The position numbers and the translations under genes were made by a program. Positions 23,211 through 23,253 of a stretch of DNA of 23,253 nt are shown one piece after another (within the stretch, counting starts at the first letter, position 1; each line of letters begins with the position of its first letter). The stretch covers positions 1-23,253 of the forward strand of contig CAZSXE010000027.1 of NCBI GenBank assembly GCA_964611185.1, read 5' to 3'. The notes below the pieces were generated by a model. That model made no database searches and had not been told where the DNA came from. It was given only the letters and a program-made list of their open reading frames with translations. Origin of the DNA: CAAGNP01 sp964611185. GTDB taxonomy: Bacteria; Bacteroidota; Bacteroidia; Bacteroidales; UBA932.

Positions 23211-23253
23211 AATTTCTCATAAGTTGTTAATTTGTACATTTAGTTTTATGTAC

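Overview
The window looks like chromosomal DNA of an anaerobic member of the Bacteroidota, probably Bacteroidales. Several start regions carry the Bacteroidota-type -7 promoter box TAnnTTTG. Start codons lack a Shine-Dalgarno sequence and sit behind A/T-rich leaders. TatA and TatC are adjacent with no TatB. A DUF3467 gene, a KdsC-like (Kdo pathway) phosphatase and a RecQ with a C-terminal zinc module also fit. The ferredoxin-linked 2-oxoacid oxidoreductase points to anaerobic metabolism. No rRNA, tRNA, CRISPR array, insertion sequence or prophage gene was seen. Genes are tightly packed and no gene-free stretch exceeds about 170 bases.

Region 1 (about 17-4990, minus strand) is a fermentation operon, transcribed from right to left: a single-chain ADP-forming acyl-CoA synthetase, a 51-residue one-helix membrane protein, a two-cluster ferredoxin, and the alpha, beta and gamma subunits of a VorB-type 2-oxoacid:ferredoxin oxidoreductase. 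It ends in a strong hairpin. Together these genes would oxidise 2-oxoacids (probably from amino acids) to acyl-CoA and reduced ferredoxin, then recover ATP from the acyl-CoA.

Region 2 (about 5099-11825, plus strand) starts from the divergent promoter area and runs as one close-packed block. It begins with three steps that fit 5'-methylthioadenosine disposal by the deamination route: MTA/SAH deaminase, class II purine nucleoside phosphorylase and MtnA. It continues with a HAD phosphatase, a YycJ-type metallo-beta-lactamase-fold hydrolase, a membrane-anchored endonuclease/exonuclease/phosphatase-fold protein and an exported nitrilase-fold protein, and ends in a bidirectional terminator. The phosphorylase has Gly where human PNP has the 5'-OH-binding His257, which suits a methylthio substrate. 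This is the most interesting point in the window.

Region 3 (11841-15312) has ATP-type PEP carboxykinase (minus) divergent from recQ (plus). Region 4 (15323-18970, minus) is a tightly coupled operon: DUF3467 protein, a FucI-like isomerase of unknown substrate, a Rossmann/DUF2520 protein, a KdsC-like phosphatase and a Maf pyrophosphatase. Region 5 (18984-23210, plus) has valS, then a YbgC-type thioesterase with tatA and tatC. The valS and DUF3467 promoters appear to overlap. The last 43 bases hold no recognisable gene.

Most genes are ordinary housekeeping or metabolic genes. I did not find a defence system or an obviously new multi-gene machine. The best leads are the predicted methylthioinosine phosphorylase operon, the small membrane protein inside the oxidoreductase operon, and the FucI-like isomerase coupled to the KdsC-like gene.
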